Shown: positions 23,518 through 33,209 of the stretch, one piece after another
Numbering within the stretch: the first letter of the stretch is position 1
Layout of the letters: each line of letters starts with the position of its first letter
NCBI GenBank assembly: GCA_047495785.1
Contig: JBLDXI010000054.1
Span: forward strand, 3,596,001-3,660,000
Length of the DNA: 64,000 nucleotides
Source: Lepidodermella squamata
Lineage: Eukaryota > Gastrotricha
Direction: 5' to 3'
Notes under the pieces: model-generated
Database searches by the model: none
Told to the model about the DNA's origin: nothing
What the model saw: the letters and a program-made list of their open reading frames with translations, nothing else
Position numbers and translations under genes: made by a program

Positions 23518-24024
23518 ATGGAATCGACGACGGTTGATGGCGTGTATTTTCCTCCCGATGACGAGGAATACGACCCGCATCAATGGGTTCTAGCCCTGGT
23601 AACTCGAGCGCAGATAGGCATTGGGATTCTAACTGTCGGCGTGTATTCATTCGGTAAAATTGCGAATCCTCCTTAAAAATAATTCAACTAGTTTTTTACA
23701 GCGATTCTTTTCGACTATGGTCACCGATTTATGCACGCGGTGAGGCGGAGTCTCGCGCGAATGCGAAAACGTCGTCAAATCGCGTTGTTGCTGAGCGAGC
23801 AGAATCAAGTAACGTCGAGCATTGAGCGAAATGCTAAGCGATGGCGGCATGAAAAACGAGTCGTCTACGACCACGATCGCTATCTAACGTATCTGCCCAA
23901 ATTCCTCGGGCAAAATAAAGCGAAGCTCGCTCAGGCTGCCCAGCAATATACCTCACCGGGTAGATCGAGGCGAGGATTCATACCAGCTATTGTACCAGCT
24001 TATACTAATGAAGCGGCTGTATGA
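23518..24024 (+). CDS. Small single-pass membrane protein, unknown
   Basis: Two exons, 23518-23653 and 23702-24024, give 152 aa. An acidic N-terminus (PPDDEEYDPHQW) precedes one hydrophobic span interrupted by the intron (IGIGILTVGVYSFAILF), and then a strongly basic tail (RRSLARMRKRRQ, RNAKRWRHEKR). AATAAA at 24042 follows closely. It starts 255 bp from the ALDH1L start codon in head-to-head orientation, so the two may share a promoter. Size and layout resemble the gene nested in ALDH1L, but I see no clear sequence homology. Function unknown. Confidence 0.65.
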
Positions 24025-24443
24025 AAGGATCAATTTTTGGCAATAAAAACGACTGGATTGTAAAATTCGTCCAAAATAGAACTATGCCAAATTTTGCATT
24101 CTACAGCCGACCAGGCTTGGTTTAAACTCAATAGTAGCTACACGTTCGCGCGCAGCAGAGAAAAAACAATAATAATGTACGGACAGCTTGTTGCGAGAGA
24201 CATCTTTTGTTTGACCACAAAACTTCCACACATAAAACTATTGTCCCTTTTATCTAAAACCAAAGCAGCTTTGAGGCAGTTGAACTTCTCTTTATATAAT
24301 TATTATATATAGTTTTGCACAAAGGTACCTCCAAAGATAAGTAAGAATTATTATCACTAGACCGTAACCAGACATTTTATATCAACAAAACAACTATTTT
24401 AGATAAAAATAACCGGTGCTCAATTTCTCAAATCGTTCATCCG
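24025..24443. other. Intergenic, convergent 3' ends
   Basis: This holds the polyadenylation signal of the preceding small gene at 24042-24047. No further gene is seen before the stop codon of the carrier gene. Confidence 0.5.
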
Positions 24444-25437
24444 CTATTCATCGGCAGTGTGGTACAAAGACTGGAGTGACCGTTTCGTAACTTCATAGGC
24501 TAAAAATAAAGCACCAGTGGCAGGGAAAGTGCGCAGAAGGGTAGGACCAAGCCCTCGATATAATCCCCGAATTCCTTCGGTTCGAATAATTGAAAGCACC
24601 ATTTTGTACATTCCGTCTTGTTTTCCGAGAGATTTATCCATCGTCATCACTTGCTTCCGCGATTTTATCACATCAGCCGGAAATATAACTGCCCATAATG
24701 TGCAGCCGCCAATGCCACCTGAAATAATTGTAGGGATCGCTCCGATATCATCCTTGCTTTCGACTTTCAACATGTCTTTGAACGAAGTACGGGAAAGATC
24801 GTAGGCGGCGAAAAAGAAAAAGTAACCCGGCATTTCACGCCAAAATGTAGGCACCAAGCCATGATAAAATCCACGAACTCCTTCAGCTCTAAAAACATCA
24901 CGGCATAGAGCGAAAACTCCTGTTTGTGCCGCCTTGTTTTCAGCTCCCTTTTGCTCACGTAATGCCTGAATATAAATAATATGTTGCAAGCTTCAAAGTC
25001 GCTCAACGCAAACATACTTGAAGTCTGCATTTTACAAGTTCTGTTGGGCAGAGAGTAAGACTGGAGAAAAATGCCGCGCAAAAACCGGCAAGGCCATTTT
25101 CAAAGGTGCTCAGATCGTTTTCGTGCTTTTTACCAACTGAGCTCATAATAAGTCGTTGAACTGTTCCATAGCACATAAACAAGACTGAGTTTTCAGCAAC
25201 GTTAGCAGCGATTGCTGGCAGCGTTCCAGCGTAAAGTCCGTTGCGAACGCCTTCAACTCGTAGAGTTGTAGTAAAACAACTCAGTGCGTTTTTATAGAGA
25301 TGCGGGAAGGTTTGGATTTTGACTTTCACGGTGTCCAACGGTTGGCCAACTAATACTGAAACTGTCCCGCCGAGAGTGCCACCGGTGAAGTCCACAATCG
25401 AATCAAGTGCGCTTTGCTCAGCTTTTTCTGTCCTCAT
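24444..25437 (-). CDS. SLC25A15: Mitochondrial ornithine transporter (SLC25A15/SLC25A2 type)
   Basis: Two exons, 25437-25018 and 24965-24444, give 313 aa (human ORNT1 is 301). The protein exchanges ornithine and citrulline across the inner mitochondrial membrane for the urea cycle and arginine metabolism. Three carrier repeats are visible with PxD/ExxK signatures: QPLDTVKVKIQTFPHLYKNA, CPTELVKCRLQ and FPADVIKSRKQV. ORNT-type sequence is also present in NVAENSVLFMCYG, GFYHGLVPTFWREMPGYFFFF and FPATGALFLAYE. The start at 25437 (MRTEKAEQ) is chosen because the open frame upstream has no family resemblance. Paralogues SLC25A2 and SLC25A15 cannot be told apart here. Confidence 0.9.
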
Positions 25438-25586
25438 GATGGTATTAATAAATGAGATTTCAAGTAATTCAGATCCTAAATGATAAAAAATACACAAATC
25501 ACTCAGGGTACACTTCAATGTAAAAATAGCACCGCAAATAAATAAATGATGATCATCATAAAACTATTTCAAGGACTAATAATGAA

Positions 25587-26177
25587 TCATGAAAGCACTT
25601 TGTTGAGCCATACAACAGCATCAGTTCGTTGAATTAGCCCTCCTTCGTTCGACTTTGCGGCATTGACAGCAGCAAGTTTTTCAAGAAATCCAGCGGGTAT
25701 CATGCCCTGAGCAATACCTGAAGCGTATGCGATCGGTTCACAAGGAATGTAACCAAGCCGTCGGTAAAACTCAGCCTGTTCGGGCTTGGCTGTCAAGACA
25801 ATGCGGTTGCGGGGAGGATTGAGCTTATTGAGCATGTACTCTTCGATAAAAGCAACTAGAATCCGTCCAAGGCCTTTTCCACGAAGGTCCTTTCGAATTA
25901 CAACGCTTTCCAGCAGGCAAGCATTGTCCAGACCGACAACAGCCGATAACTGACAATAACCAACAGCAGAGAAAGGTTGGTGGCTAGAAACGAGGGAAAA
26001 GGAAGTAGGCAACGCGTCGCGTGAACGGGAAATCGCTCGATGACGCAATGCTTCGGCTCGCGGCCATTCACTTTGAAGAATTTCAATTATCTCAGCATGA
26101 ATTTTAGACATTGTCTCAGCAGAATCAAACGATGCATGGAGTGGGACCAAAGAGTATTCGTTCGGTAAGTATGGCAT
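25587..26177 (-). CDS. NAA80: N-alpha-acetyltransferase 80 (GNAT family)
   Basis: A single exon of 196 aa starting at MPYLPNEYSLVPLH. The LVPLH opening, SEWPRAEALRHRAI, SRDALPTSF and the acetyl-CoA binding motif VVIRKDLRGKGLGRILV, then EQAEFYRRLGYIPCEPI, match NAA80 (NAT6/FUS2). In animals NAA80 acetylates the processed acidic N-terminus of actin in the cytosol. The frame is open further upstream to 26300, but an acceptor-like sequence sits between, so a 5' non-coding or short coding exon is possible. The human protein has a long proline-rich insert that is absent here. Confidence 0.85.
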   Translation of the reverse strand: MPYLPNEYSLVPLHASFDSAETMSKIHAEIIEILQSEWPRAEALRHRAISRSRDALPTSFSLVSSHQPFSAVGYCQLSAVVGLDNACLLESVVIRKDLRGKGLGRILVAFIEEYMLNKLNPPRNRIVLTAKPEQAEFYRRLGYIPCEPIAYASGIAQGMIPAGFLEKLAAVNAAKSNEGGLIQRTDAVVWLNKVLS

Positions 26178-27743
26178 TTGCGCCGTAGGAAACTGCTGAG
26201 TAATCGCCCTACATGAATGAAAAATAAAATTTGTAAAATGTTTCGCCACGCAAGTCAGATTGACGAGGTCAAGTGATAACAAATGGACTGTACGAGACAC
26301 GAGCTTGAACTAAGCACGTGTTCCAGCCATATAAGAAAGTTTGAGTAAATTAATTAGCAACCAGTCAAAATAATGTATGACTCGGCAGAAACGATGAAGA
26401 TCTTTCTGTTTTCTCTGTGTCTTTGATTGATCACTGTAAACACTCTGATTCTGAACTCTCAAGTAACCCACAATGAGCAGTATAACATACGTAATCAAGG
26501 ACTAGAAGCCCTGAAGCCTATGAGGTTAGGAACTTTCTTGTTGTCCTTCGATGCCAAAAATAAACTAAAATCTCAAAGATCAGCTGGAAATACCTGGATT
26601 GCAAATCGGCCCAGTAGTCCAGGAGGTTTATAGTTTTGTTGTATTCTCTCCTGCTTGCAGGCGCACGTGAGATGGGCGATATGGTCTGTTCTGTTACGAT
26701 GCCGGCCCGTCATCCATTATCGTTCGTAATTTACCGAGCGTTATCATCAGCTGCCCTGAATTAAGTGGGTCCGTCATTCAACTACGGCTGCGAACTCGCA
26801 GAAAGTTATGTCTCTGATGCAAATTTTGCGCGGCAAAATCTCACTCCAAGAGCCACAAGAGCGCCGAAATTAAGGGCACGACGGAGGCATTCAAATCGCG
26901 GCTTGGGTCAAGCCGGCAAGGGCCGGCGCCGATTTGCCCTTATTCACCCGTGCGCACATCGCCCGCATTATCCCCCTGGGCGCACCGCCGCCCCCATTTT
27001 CCGCTACCTGAGCCCCACGCCCGTTCTCTCTGCTCGCCTGCCGCTACCGAGCCGGTCGCCCCGTATGTCGGCGCACCTGAACTCCTGGTAGCCGATCTGC
27101 TTCCGGCGCTCCTGAAGCCTACCGATGATAGTGAGCAATTATTCTTCTCTCGATGCTGCTGCGATCATCACTCGTTGATTTGGCATAGCTCTCCTTCCTA
27201 CTCGTTTGCATTCATAAATCCATCCATGTATCGCTCATCTATCTAGCTCGCTGTGGGGTGCGCAAGCGAGAGGAAGCGGAGCCCACTGAGAGGGAGCCCT
27301 CTGAGAGTGAGCCATCTGAGGGGTAGGCCCTATACTTAATGGCTACCCTCTGAGAGGGCATTTCTACCCACGAAATTGAAAATGGCCTCACGTGAAATTG
27401 AACCTCACGTAGGTACCAGTTTTCATTTCGACGTTTTTGAAAAATTCCCCGACGATAAACTAACTAAGCTTATGGTTCTCTACGAACAAGGCTGTTTTGT
27501 GGTACTTTTATCTTTGCAAACTATTTCCAAGTCCGATGTCTCACATCGAGGGTGTGTCAACCAAAGGTAAAACCGCAAGGTAAACGGCGAAATACGCTAT
27601 ACCGCCATTTCTGACAACTATTTAGTTTCGAACTCCTTAATTGCAAAAATTGAAATTAATATTCAGTTTTTATATTAATAATATTTATGTAATATTGTAA
27701 ATGTCAGCTGACCTGAAACGCGTGGTACCCTCAGTTAGGCGTG
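26178..27743. other. Intergenic; no supported gene
   Basis: GC-rich open frames at 26765-27246 overlap in two frames and lack any recognisable domain. A short tandem repeat lies at 27286-27330. A 62-codon frame starting MASREIEPHV (27382) ends at 27570 without homology and might be part of a small gene, but nothing confirms it. Confidence 0.4.
27286..27330 (+). repeat. Three tandem copies of a 15-bp unit
   Basis: Units CTGAGAGGGAGCCCT, CTGAGAGTGAGCCAT and CTGAGGGGTAGGCCC lie end to end, with a further partial unit at about 27350 (CTGAGAGGGC). Confidence 0.8.
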
Positions 27744-27928
27744 CTTTTTGGTCTGTTTGTTGGCAGCGTGCTAAGCCATGCGTCACCACCACATAAATAC
27801 GACGATTTGCGATGTTCTATTCAATCAAGTCAGTCTTCATTCGTTTATTGCTTATTACATCATCTCCTCACGCAATCCACTCATCCTCACGAAATGGTTA
27901 GTCTACAAGCCTTGAAAGCAAAGTTTGC

Positions 27929-28005
27929 TTCTCAAATGATGCAAAACAAATGATAATTGAAAATTCATGATCATTATCGAGCTTTTTAACTCTGAACTTT
28001 GAGAA
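27929..28005 (+). ncRNA. C/D-box-like snoRNA A, 18S rRNA guide
   Basis: In host intron 1. An inverted pair, TTCTCAA (27929-27935) and TTGAGAA (27999-28005), closes a 77-nt unit. Inside are a C-box-like ATGATGC (27936-27942; consensus RTGATGA, last base differs) and a D box CTGA (27992-27995). The guide CGAGCTTTTTAAC (27978-27990) ends one base before the D box and is perfectly complementary to the universal 18S rRNA stretch GTTAAAAAGCTCG. By the D+5 rule it would direct 2'-O-methylation of the first A of the AAAAA run, the site served by yeast snR47 and vertebrate SNORD36 as I recall them. Confidence 0.68.
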
Positions 28006-28194
28006 AGTTTTTAACTATGTCGTTCAGTGACTAATCATTATTCTAAAACGCATTTCTTTTGTTAATTGCAGCTTGAATCGCGAAGCCAAGCTCCAAGCTC
28101 CCTAATCTGTCATCTCTCCACTGGCCCAGGCCACTTTGTACGAAGTCTCGTCTGATTATTTCAGGTATTGTTGAGATACCCATTAGTTTTGAAT

Positions 28195-28265
28195 ACGATT
28201 TTATGATGCATTATTAATCCTGATTACAATGATTTATCATTTCGAGCTTTTTAACACTGACTTCG
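28195..28265 (+). ncRNA. C/D-box-like snoRNA B, same 18S guide
   Basis: In host intron 2. C-box-like ATGATGC (28203-28209), an internal CTGA (28220-28223, possible D'), and D box CTGA (28257-28260). The guide CGAGCTTTTTAAC (28243-28255) is identical to that of snoRNA A and also ends one base before the D box, so both would target the same 18S residue. No adjacent terminal stem is obvious; a GTTGA/TCAAC pair further out could close it. The ends given are approximate. Confidence 0.6.
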
Positions 28266-28387
28266 ATATACCATCAACTCTCTTCGATTGATTAGTCAAA
28301 CGTTGATAGCTAATTTGTTCGTTTATTCCAACAGTTTTGTGCCTTGCGAGCCATGTAAAAGCAGAATCTACTGCATCTATATGTAAG

Positions 28388-28540
28388 TCGCCGTGTTTTT
28401 ATTAATTTGATTGCACCTGGTATCTACGGCGGCGACAAACTGTGTCGTCATCGTTCAATTGTGTGCGATATGAACTCATTGTCATCGTTTTCTCATTGCT
28501 TCATCGTAGTAATGCGAATGGTTAAACCTCTGATACATTT
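28388..28540 (+). ncRNA. Structured intron, possible snoRNA
   Basis: Host intron 3 contains a hairpin with CGCCGT pairing with ACGGCG, and a second hairpin CATTGCT/AGTAATG. A GATACATTT near the end could be an ACA box. No exact H box (ANANNA) lies between the hairpins, so the class is open. Confidence 0.3.
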
Positions 28541-28644
28541 TGTTTTGCAGAATTCCAAGTCATTCCAATGTGAGCGACAGCTTGAAATCGCGTCTGTCTT
28601 GATCGAGAACCAGGTAAATTACTAAAATATTTCATCTATCTAGA

Positions 28645-28782
28645 ATGCATTAGTTATTGGCACAAGTTATGAACATGTAACAGTTCTTGACTTGACAACT
28701 AAATGCTACATTCAGCCATATTGCAACTTCGTTTTAGCATTTTACCCTGTTGCATAACGATTACTAAAAGATGGCAACATTT
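28645..28782 (+). ncRNA. H/ACA-like snoRNA candidate
   Basis: In host intron 4. The 5' hairpin is closed by GCATTAGTT (28647-28655) and AACTAAATGC (28697-28706) with one bulged base. The 3' hairpin has lower stem GCCAT/ATGGC (28715-28719 and 28771-28775) and upper stem TGCAAC/GTTGCA, and is followed directly by ACA (28777-28779) and three bases, the usual 3' end of an H/ACA RNA. The hinge reads ACATTC, one base off the H-box consensus ANANNA. Target not determined. Confidence 0.5.
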
Positions 28783-28879
28783 TCTATTTCAGATCAATGC
28801 ATCGTTCAATTCGCGCTACTAATCCCGACTTTGATTGGCTTTATTATTCGAGGTTTGTCTTTCGATATTATAATTCATT

Positions 28880-28995
28880 AGTTGTGCAACATTACCAGCG
28901 AGGCTTCTCTGTTGAGTGAGTCGATCTTTCTAATCTTGTTGCTACATTAACGTAAATAGTTTGAGAGTGCTATCATTCATAGCGTTGATAGTTTT
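28880..28995 (+). ncRNA. H/ACA-like snoRNA candidate, second
   Basis: In host intron 5. The first hairpin has lower stem GCAACA/TGTTGC (28886-28891 and 28937-28942), followed by an exact H box ACATTA (28944-28949). A second hairpin GCTAT/ATAGC follows (28969-28983). No ACA trinucleotide is found at the 3' end; ATA at about 28988 could stand in. Confidence 0.4.
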
Positions 28996-29257
28996 CTTAG
29001 GAATTCCACTACATTTCATATTTCATCTAGGTTGCTAACGGTCCAATCGATACTTGTGCCTAAATATGATGAGGTAAGCTGAACATTCTCTAATGTCACT
29101 TTCATTATTTCGTTTTAATTTCAGGGTTTGAAGAGTACTGTACCCTAGCCACAACAATCCTCGTTTCCTCTGGACTATTTATCTCGGAATTTCTTATTCG
29201 GAGTATTATGTTTTCTAGTTATATTTTGTTACAAATAAAACTGATCGGTGCCTCAAT

Positions 29258-30552
29258 ATGCCATTGTTTACTCCTACAAACCAAAAACGTCTAACAAATG
29301 TTGCTGTTGTGCGTCTGAGGAAAGGCGGCAAGCGCTTCGAGATCGCCTGCTACCCGAATAAGGTCAATGCCTGGCGAGAAAAGCTGGAAAAAGATTTGGA
29401 CGAGGTTTTGCAAGCTCGCCAAGTCTTCACCAACGTTTCTAAAGGCGAAGGCGCAAAGAAAGACGAACTGGCCAAGGCTTTTGGCTTTGACGATCTCGAC
29501 AAAATTTGCATCGAGGTTGATTATTTTATTAGATTATCTGAACGATTTTACTAGTTTTTGTTGTAACGCAAATCAGATTTTGGACAAAGGCGAACTTCAA
29601 GTTTCTGCCAAGGAACGAGAAGAACAGCTTGACTCGCAATTCAAGGAAATCGCCACGATCGTAGCCTCGAAATGCATTAATCCTGTCACTAAAAAGCTGT
29701 ACACTGTTACAAGTATCGAGCAGGCTATGAAAGGTACTAGTCTCGCTAAATTTGAATTATTAGCTTTTTTACAATCTTGCTTGCATTGATAAGATGCTCA
29801 CATTGCGCTGAGGCCGAATCGAAATGCGAAGCAGCAAGCTTTAGAGGCTATTCGGAAGTTGAAAGATACGGGTCTCAAAATCCAACGTGCACGCATGCGT
29901 CTGTCGATCGCGGTTTCGAAGCGATCAGTCGCCGAGAAGCTTCGCCCTCTTGCATTCAAGCTCGAGAGCGAATCGTATGATGAAGACTCGCATGTTACTA
30001 CGATGGTTTTGATCTGCGAACCAGCTGACTACCGAACTATCGATGAACTGGTCGCGAAAAGCGCTGTCAGTGACAAAAGCGGCGCTCAAGCTGTTGCTAA
30101 AGTTGAGATCGTCGATTTACAGGTAAATTGATGAACAAATTACCTATCCTCTTAGGTTCTATTGATTTATTCTTCAGGTTCCGCTCGATGAAGACGAAGA
30201 CGAAGGTGACGATGAACCCCATCAGGAAACAGCTCACGCCTCGAAGCCTGCCAAGGGCGCGAAACCACATCACGATGAAGAAGAACACGAGAAAGAAGCT
30301 CCGTCGAAAGCTTCAAAGAAGAAACCCGCAAAGAAGGCTGACAGTGATGAAGACGAGGAGCCTCATCGCGGGCGCGGGAAGCATCAGCAACTAGGAGAAA
30401 TCGAAGTGCCCCGTGTCGAATCAGCCAAGGGTGGTAAGAAGGGGCAGAAGGGTCCGAAACCGGCGGTAAACAAAGCGGACGATTCCGATGATGACCAATC
30501 TCATCGTCGCAGCAATCGCGGCAAATTCATTGACGTTCCGACTGATGATTGA
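29258..30552 (+). CDS. SBDS: Ribosome maturation protein SBDS with C-terminal extension
   Basis: Four exons, 29258-29515, 29577-29733, 29794-30122 and 30178-30552, give 372 aa. SBDS works with the GTPase EFL1 to release eIF6 from new 60S subunits. Conserved stretches include [29 protein letters not shown], then [49 protein letters not shown] and [25 protein letters not shown]. Human SBDS is 250 aa; here a highly charged tail of about 120 residues (runs of Asp/Glu and Lys, [18 protein letters not shown]) is added by exon 4. The ATG lies 25 bp after the AATAAA of the upstream snoRNA host unit. AATAAA at about 30688 ends the gene. Confidence 0.95.
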
Positions 30553-31984
30553 AAACATTTCAACAATAACTCAACAGCTGTATTTGCCAGTAATATTCTT
30601 CGTGCTATGACTTTCAGGAATTATTCATAAAGAGTTATTGTAATTTGGTACCAGAGCTTCTACGTCTCTTTTGTAACAGTTGATAAAAATAAAGTTAAAT
30701 AAAGTTTAAAATGTTAAACGGTTGTTGGATTTGGGCTTTGAGCCGCTGTTATTTTCTATACCTAGCTTGCGAGTTGCGGGACAAGGTATCCTGATGCGAA
30801 ATGCAGAATGAGTAATACCGAAATACATGCAACTTTGCTCGTTTTTTATTACTTGCTTTTGAATTTCTTGAACTTCAAATGTTATAATAATAATAATGCA
30901 GTTGCATAATAATGCAAATAATGCAGTTGAAGTTAATTTTATCTTCTTCAGTGATTGTACACATTTTCTATAAAGATTTTTCATTACTTCAAAACAATTT
31001 TCATAGGAGCTTAGAGGAACAAAGACGTTTTTTGCTACTTCGTTCAACTCATTTGTTTCGATTAGGTAATATTGCGGGAAATTTGTTTTGAAGAAATGAA
31101 AAACACGACAAAAGGTGTTATCGACACTCGAAATGGCAGAGAAATGAACTTACTTGAGCAATTTTTTACCACTAGAATCAATGGTGGAAAAGAGGTTTTT
31201 CAAAAATGATAGGGCAGAGAAATTTTGGACAGTGTAACTTTGCCGGCTTTGCAGGTAAACCACTTTGCAATGCCGGACTATAAAAGTAATGTGTTTGTTG
31301 AATTAAATTTTCCATCTCTTGAGCATTCTAATGGCGCAAGTCCCAAGGTGACAGGAGCAATACTTGATTTTTGAGAAATATTATAAGCAAGGAACTCAAA
31401 CGTCGATTTGGGCCCCATCATATCTCACCAACGAAAAATGATTTCGTGACAAAAATTGGCAACGACGTACATCGCTCGCCCGTTATCGATATTAAAATCT
31501 AGATCCGACGATTGTTTTGTAGTGCTTCCAGGTGAAAATCAAATTAGAAATTATTCCGAAATAATTGAAACTGAAAACTCACAGTGCCATTTCGTATACA
31601 AATGAGCAGCACCAAAAATTACACACCAAATTTGTCCAATTTTTTCTTTTCGATCGTGAAAAATCAGGATAATCACCAAAATGAACAGATAAATCGGTCA
31701 CCTCCTTACACACCTTTGTACTAAACACCATCGATTTCTGAATCAAGACTGATTTTTAATCCTCGAAAACACCGTTTCGTCCAAAATTACCCCTCCCTAC
31801 TCCCTACGCCCTACGGTACATTAATTAAATAGTTTAGGAAGTATCAATGTCATCTCATTCTTTGATTTACAAGTCTTCTCCAACTGCTGTCTGAGTTGGC
31901 TTAGCTGAAATTTATGCTCATCACATTCAGAGTTATTACGTCTGGAAACTTTTTGCCCCTCAATGCTTTTTTGGCTTATGAAAA
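30553..31984. other. Intergenic, AT-rich
   Basis: This holds the SBDS polyadenylation signals near 30688-30705 and a short ATA/AATGCAGTTGCA-rich repetitive stretch at 30884-30930. No gene is seen. Confidence 0.5.
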
Positions 31985-32569
31985 ATGGAGACCGATCAGG
32001 AAACCCCACGACGGTCTCGTTATTCTCACCGGGAAAACTTCCACCTGGACTCGCATGCCGAAAATGCTGGCCATGGCACTCCCTCAACGGTCATCACAGT
32101 AAAATCGCGCCGATTTTTCAATGGATGCTGCTGTTGCGCTTTGCTTAGCTTTGCATTTTTCATGCTGATGGCAAGTGGAAGTGTTTATGTTGGTCTACTG
32201 ACTTCATCAGATTGCTGGGAAGGCTGTCAAATGCGGTGTTCCCTGAACCACACCACCCGAATAAGGTGTAATTTAAAATGTATCGGCGTTTGCAGAGCGA
32301 CCCACTGGGCGTCTTGCAATGACAGCGCCGCGACCTGCAGAGCATTAAACACTTTTCATCACTCTCATGTTGACCATGTTCACCTTCGAGAGATAACTAC
32401 TACTTTGATTCCCAACATCACAGAAATAACAACCATGGAGACTTCTTTCGTGACGTCTGAAAATGTGACGAATACGACGATTGAGACTTCTGTCGTGAGT
32501 TCTGAAAATGTGACGAATTCAACCATTTCCACTTCCCCAGAATCGACACAGGATGAATATTCAACATGA
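31985..32569 (+). CDS. CxxxC single-pass membrane protein, paralogue 1
   Basis: An intronless frame of 194 aa. A hydrophilic N-terminus of about 45 residues ends in a cysteine cluster (GCCCC), then one TM segment (ALLSFAFFMLMASGSVYVGL), then an ectodomain with eight cysteines: CWEGC, QMRC, a nine-residue gap, NLKC, IGVC, RATHWASC and NDSAATC. A Ser/Thr/Asn-rich tail follows with several N-glycosylation sequons (NIT, NVT, NTT, NST) and two near repeats of ETSxVxSENVTN. Basic residues before the TM suggest N-in (type II) topology. It is the most divergent of the three tandem paralogues at 31985, 33210 and 34572. I do not recognise the family. Confidence 0.7.
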   Translation: METDQETPRRSRYSHRENFHLDSHAENAGHGTPSTVITVKSRRFFNGCCCCALLSFAFFMLMASGSVYVGLLTSSDCWEGCQMRCSLNHTTRIRCNLKCIGVCRATHWASCNDSAATCRALNTFHHSHVDHVHLREITTTLIPNITEITTMETSFVTSENVTNTTIETSVVSSENVTNSTISTSPESTQDEYST

Positions 32570-33209
32570 ATATTAGCTGCAATAGCAATAAAATGATAGA
32601 TCACTATTTTTGCTCTCTTTCCAGTTGTTTTTCGTCTGGTTATTGCTAATTAACGATTTCTTTCCGCTCACCGCACATTCGTTTATTACTAGTCTTATTA
32701 CTGGTCGCCGTGGTCGTCGTTGCCTTACTGATGACCCGGTTACGTGGCTCGGCTGCCATAACATCAAAGACGAGCGGGCGGGAAGTAGTGCCAAGCTGTT
32801 GTAATAAAGCAACGATGTGCCGCACGTGCCCAGCTATCATCAGCTGGGCCACAGTCTGCTGTTGCCATTACACATTTCTTAAATCGCGGCATTAAGTGAG
32901 ATTTTTGGTGTATTTTCATGGATTAATCGTTAAAAACTGTTCATTAAAAAGCCCACCTTAATAATAACGCTCGCATTTCAAAGCTCTATAAATTATTTAT
33001 GCGTTTGTAATCCGACGCCGTATAAAACAACAGTGTGTGTGCATTTATTAACGGCGAACACGTGGTTGTTCGCGGGGTCAACGAGCGGTCCCAATTTCAC
33101 TTGACTATTTCCGGCTAGCCTAACCTAACGCTTTGTGTGTTGTGCTTTCATTGTAGGATTATCGCTTGTATTGTATTACGACAACTACGTTTGACAGCAG
33201 CAATAGAAG
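32570..33209. other. Spacer between CxxxC paralogues 1 and 2
   Basis: Apart from the TATA box of paralogue 2 no gene is seen. Overlapping frames on both strands at 32573-32895 look like chance. Confidence 0.45.
33021..33026 (+). promoter_or_regulatory. TATA box of CxxxC paralogue 2
   Basis: TATAAA at 33021-33026, 184 bp before the ATG at 33210; leaves room for a leader of about 150 nt. Confidence 0.45.

Larger units (their letters stand above)
27744..29250 (+). ncRNA. Probable snoRNA host gene (spliced, non-coding)
   Basis: Seven short exons can be drawn with good splice sites: about 27744-27896, 28072-28163, 28335-28382, 28551-28613, 28793-28852, 29001-29073 and 29125 to about 29250 (AATAAA at 29233). 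Most exons have stops in all frames and no conserved peptide. Five introns are 148-179 nt, about three times the local norm, and each can hold one snoRNA; the sixth is 51 nt. The proposed 5' end at CTTTTT (27744) resembles a 5'TOP start, common in snoRNA host genes of the GAS5/UHG kind. Two introns contain C/D-like RNAs with a perfect 18S guide, and two contain H/ACA-like hairpins. The exact 5' end and intron 5 acceptor (29000 or 29030) are uncertain. Confidence 0.65.

Noticed and set aside
26765-27246. Two overlapping GC-rich plus-strand frames of about 100 codons
   Set aside because: Composition-driven; proline/arginine-rich in both frames and without homology or regulatory context.
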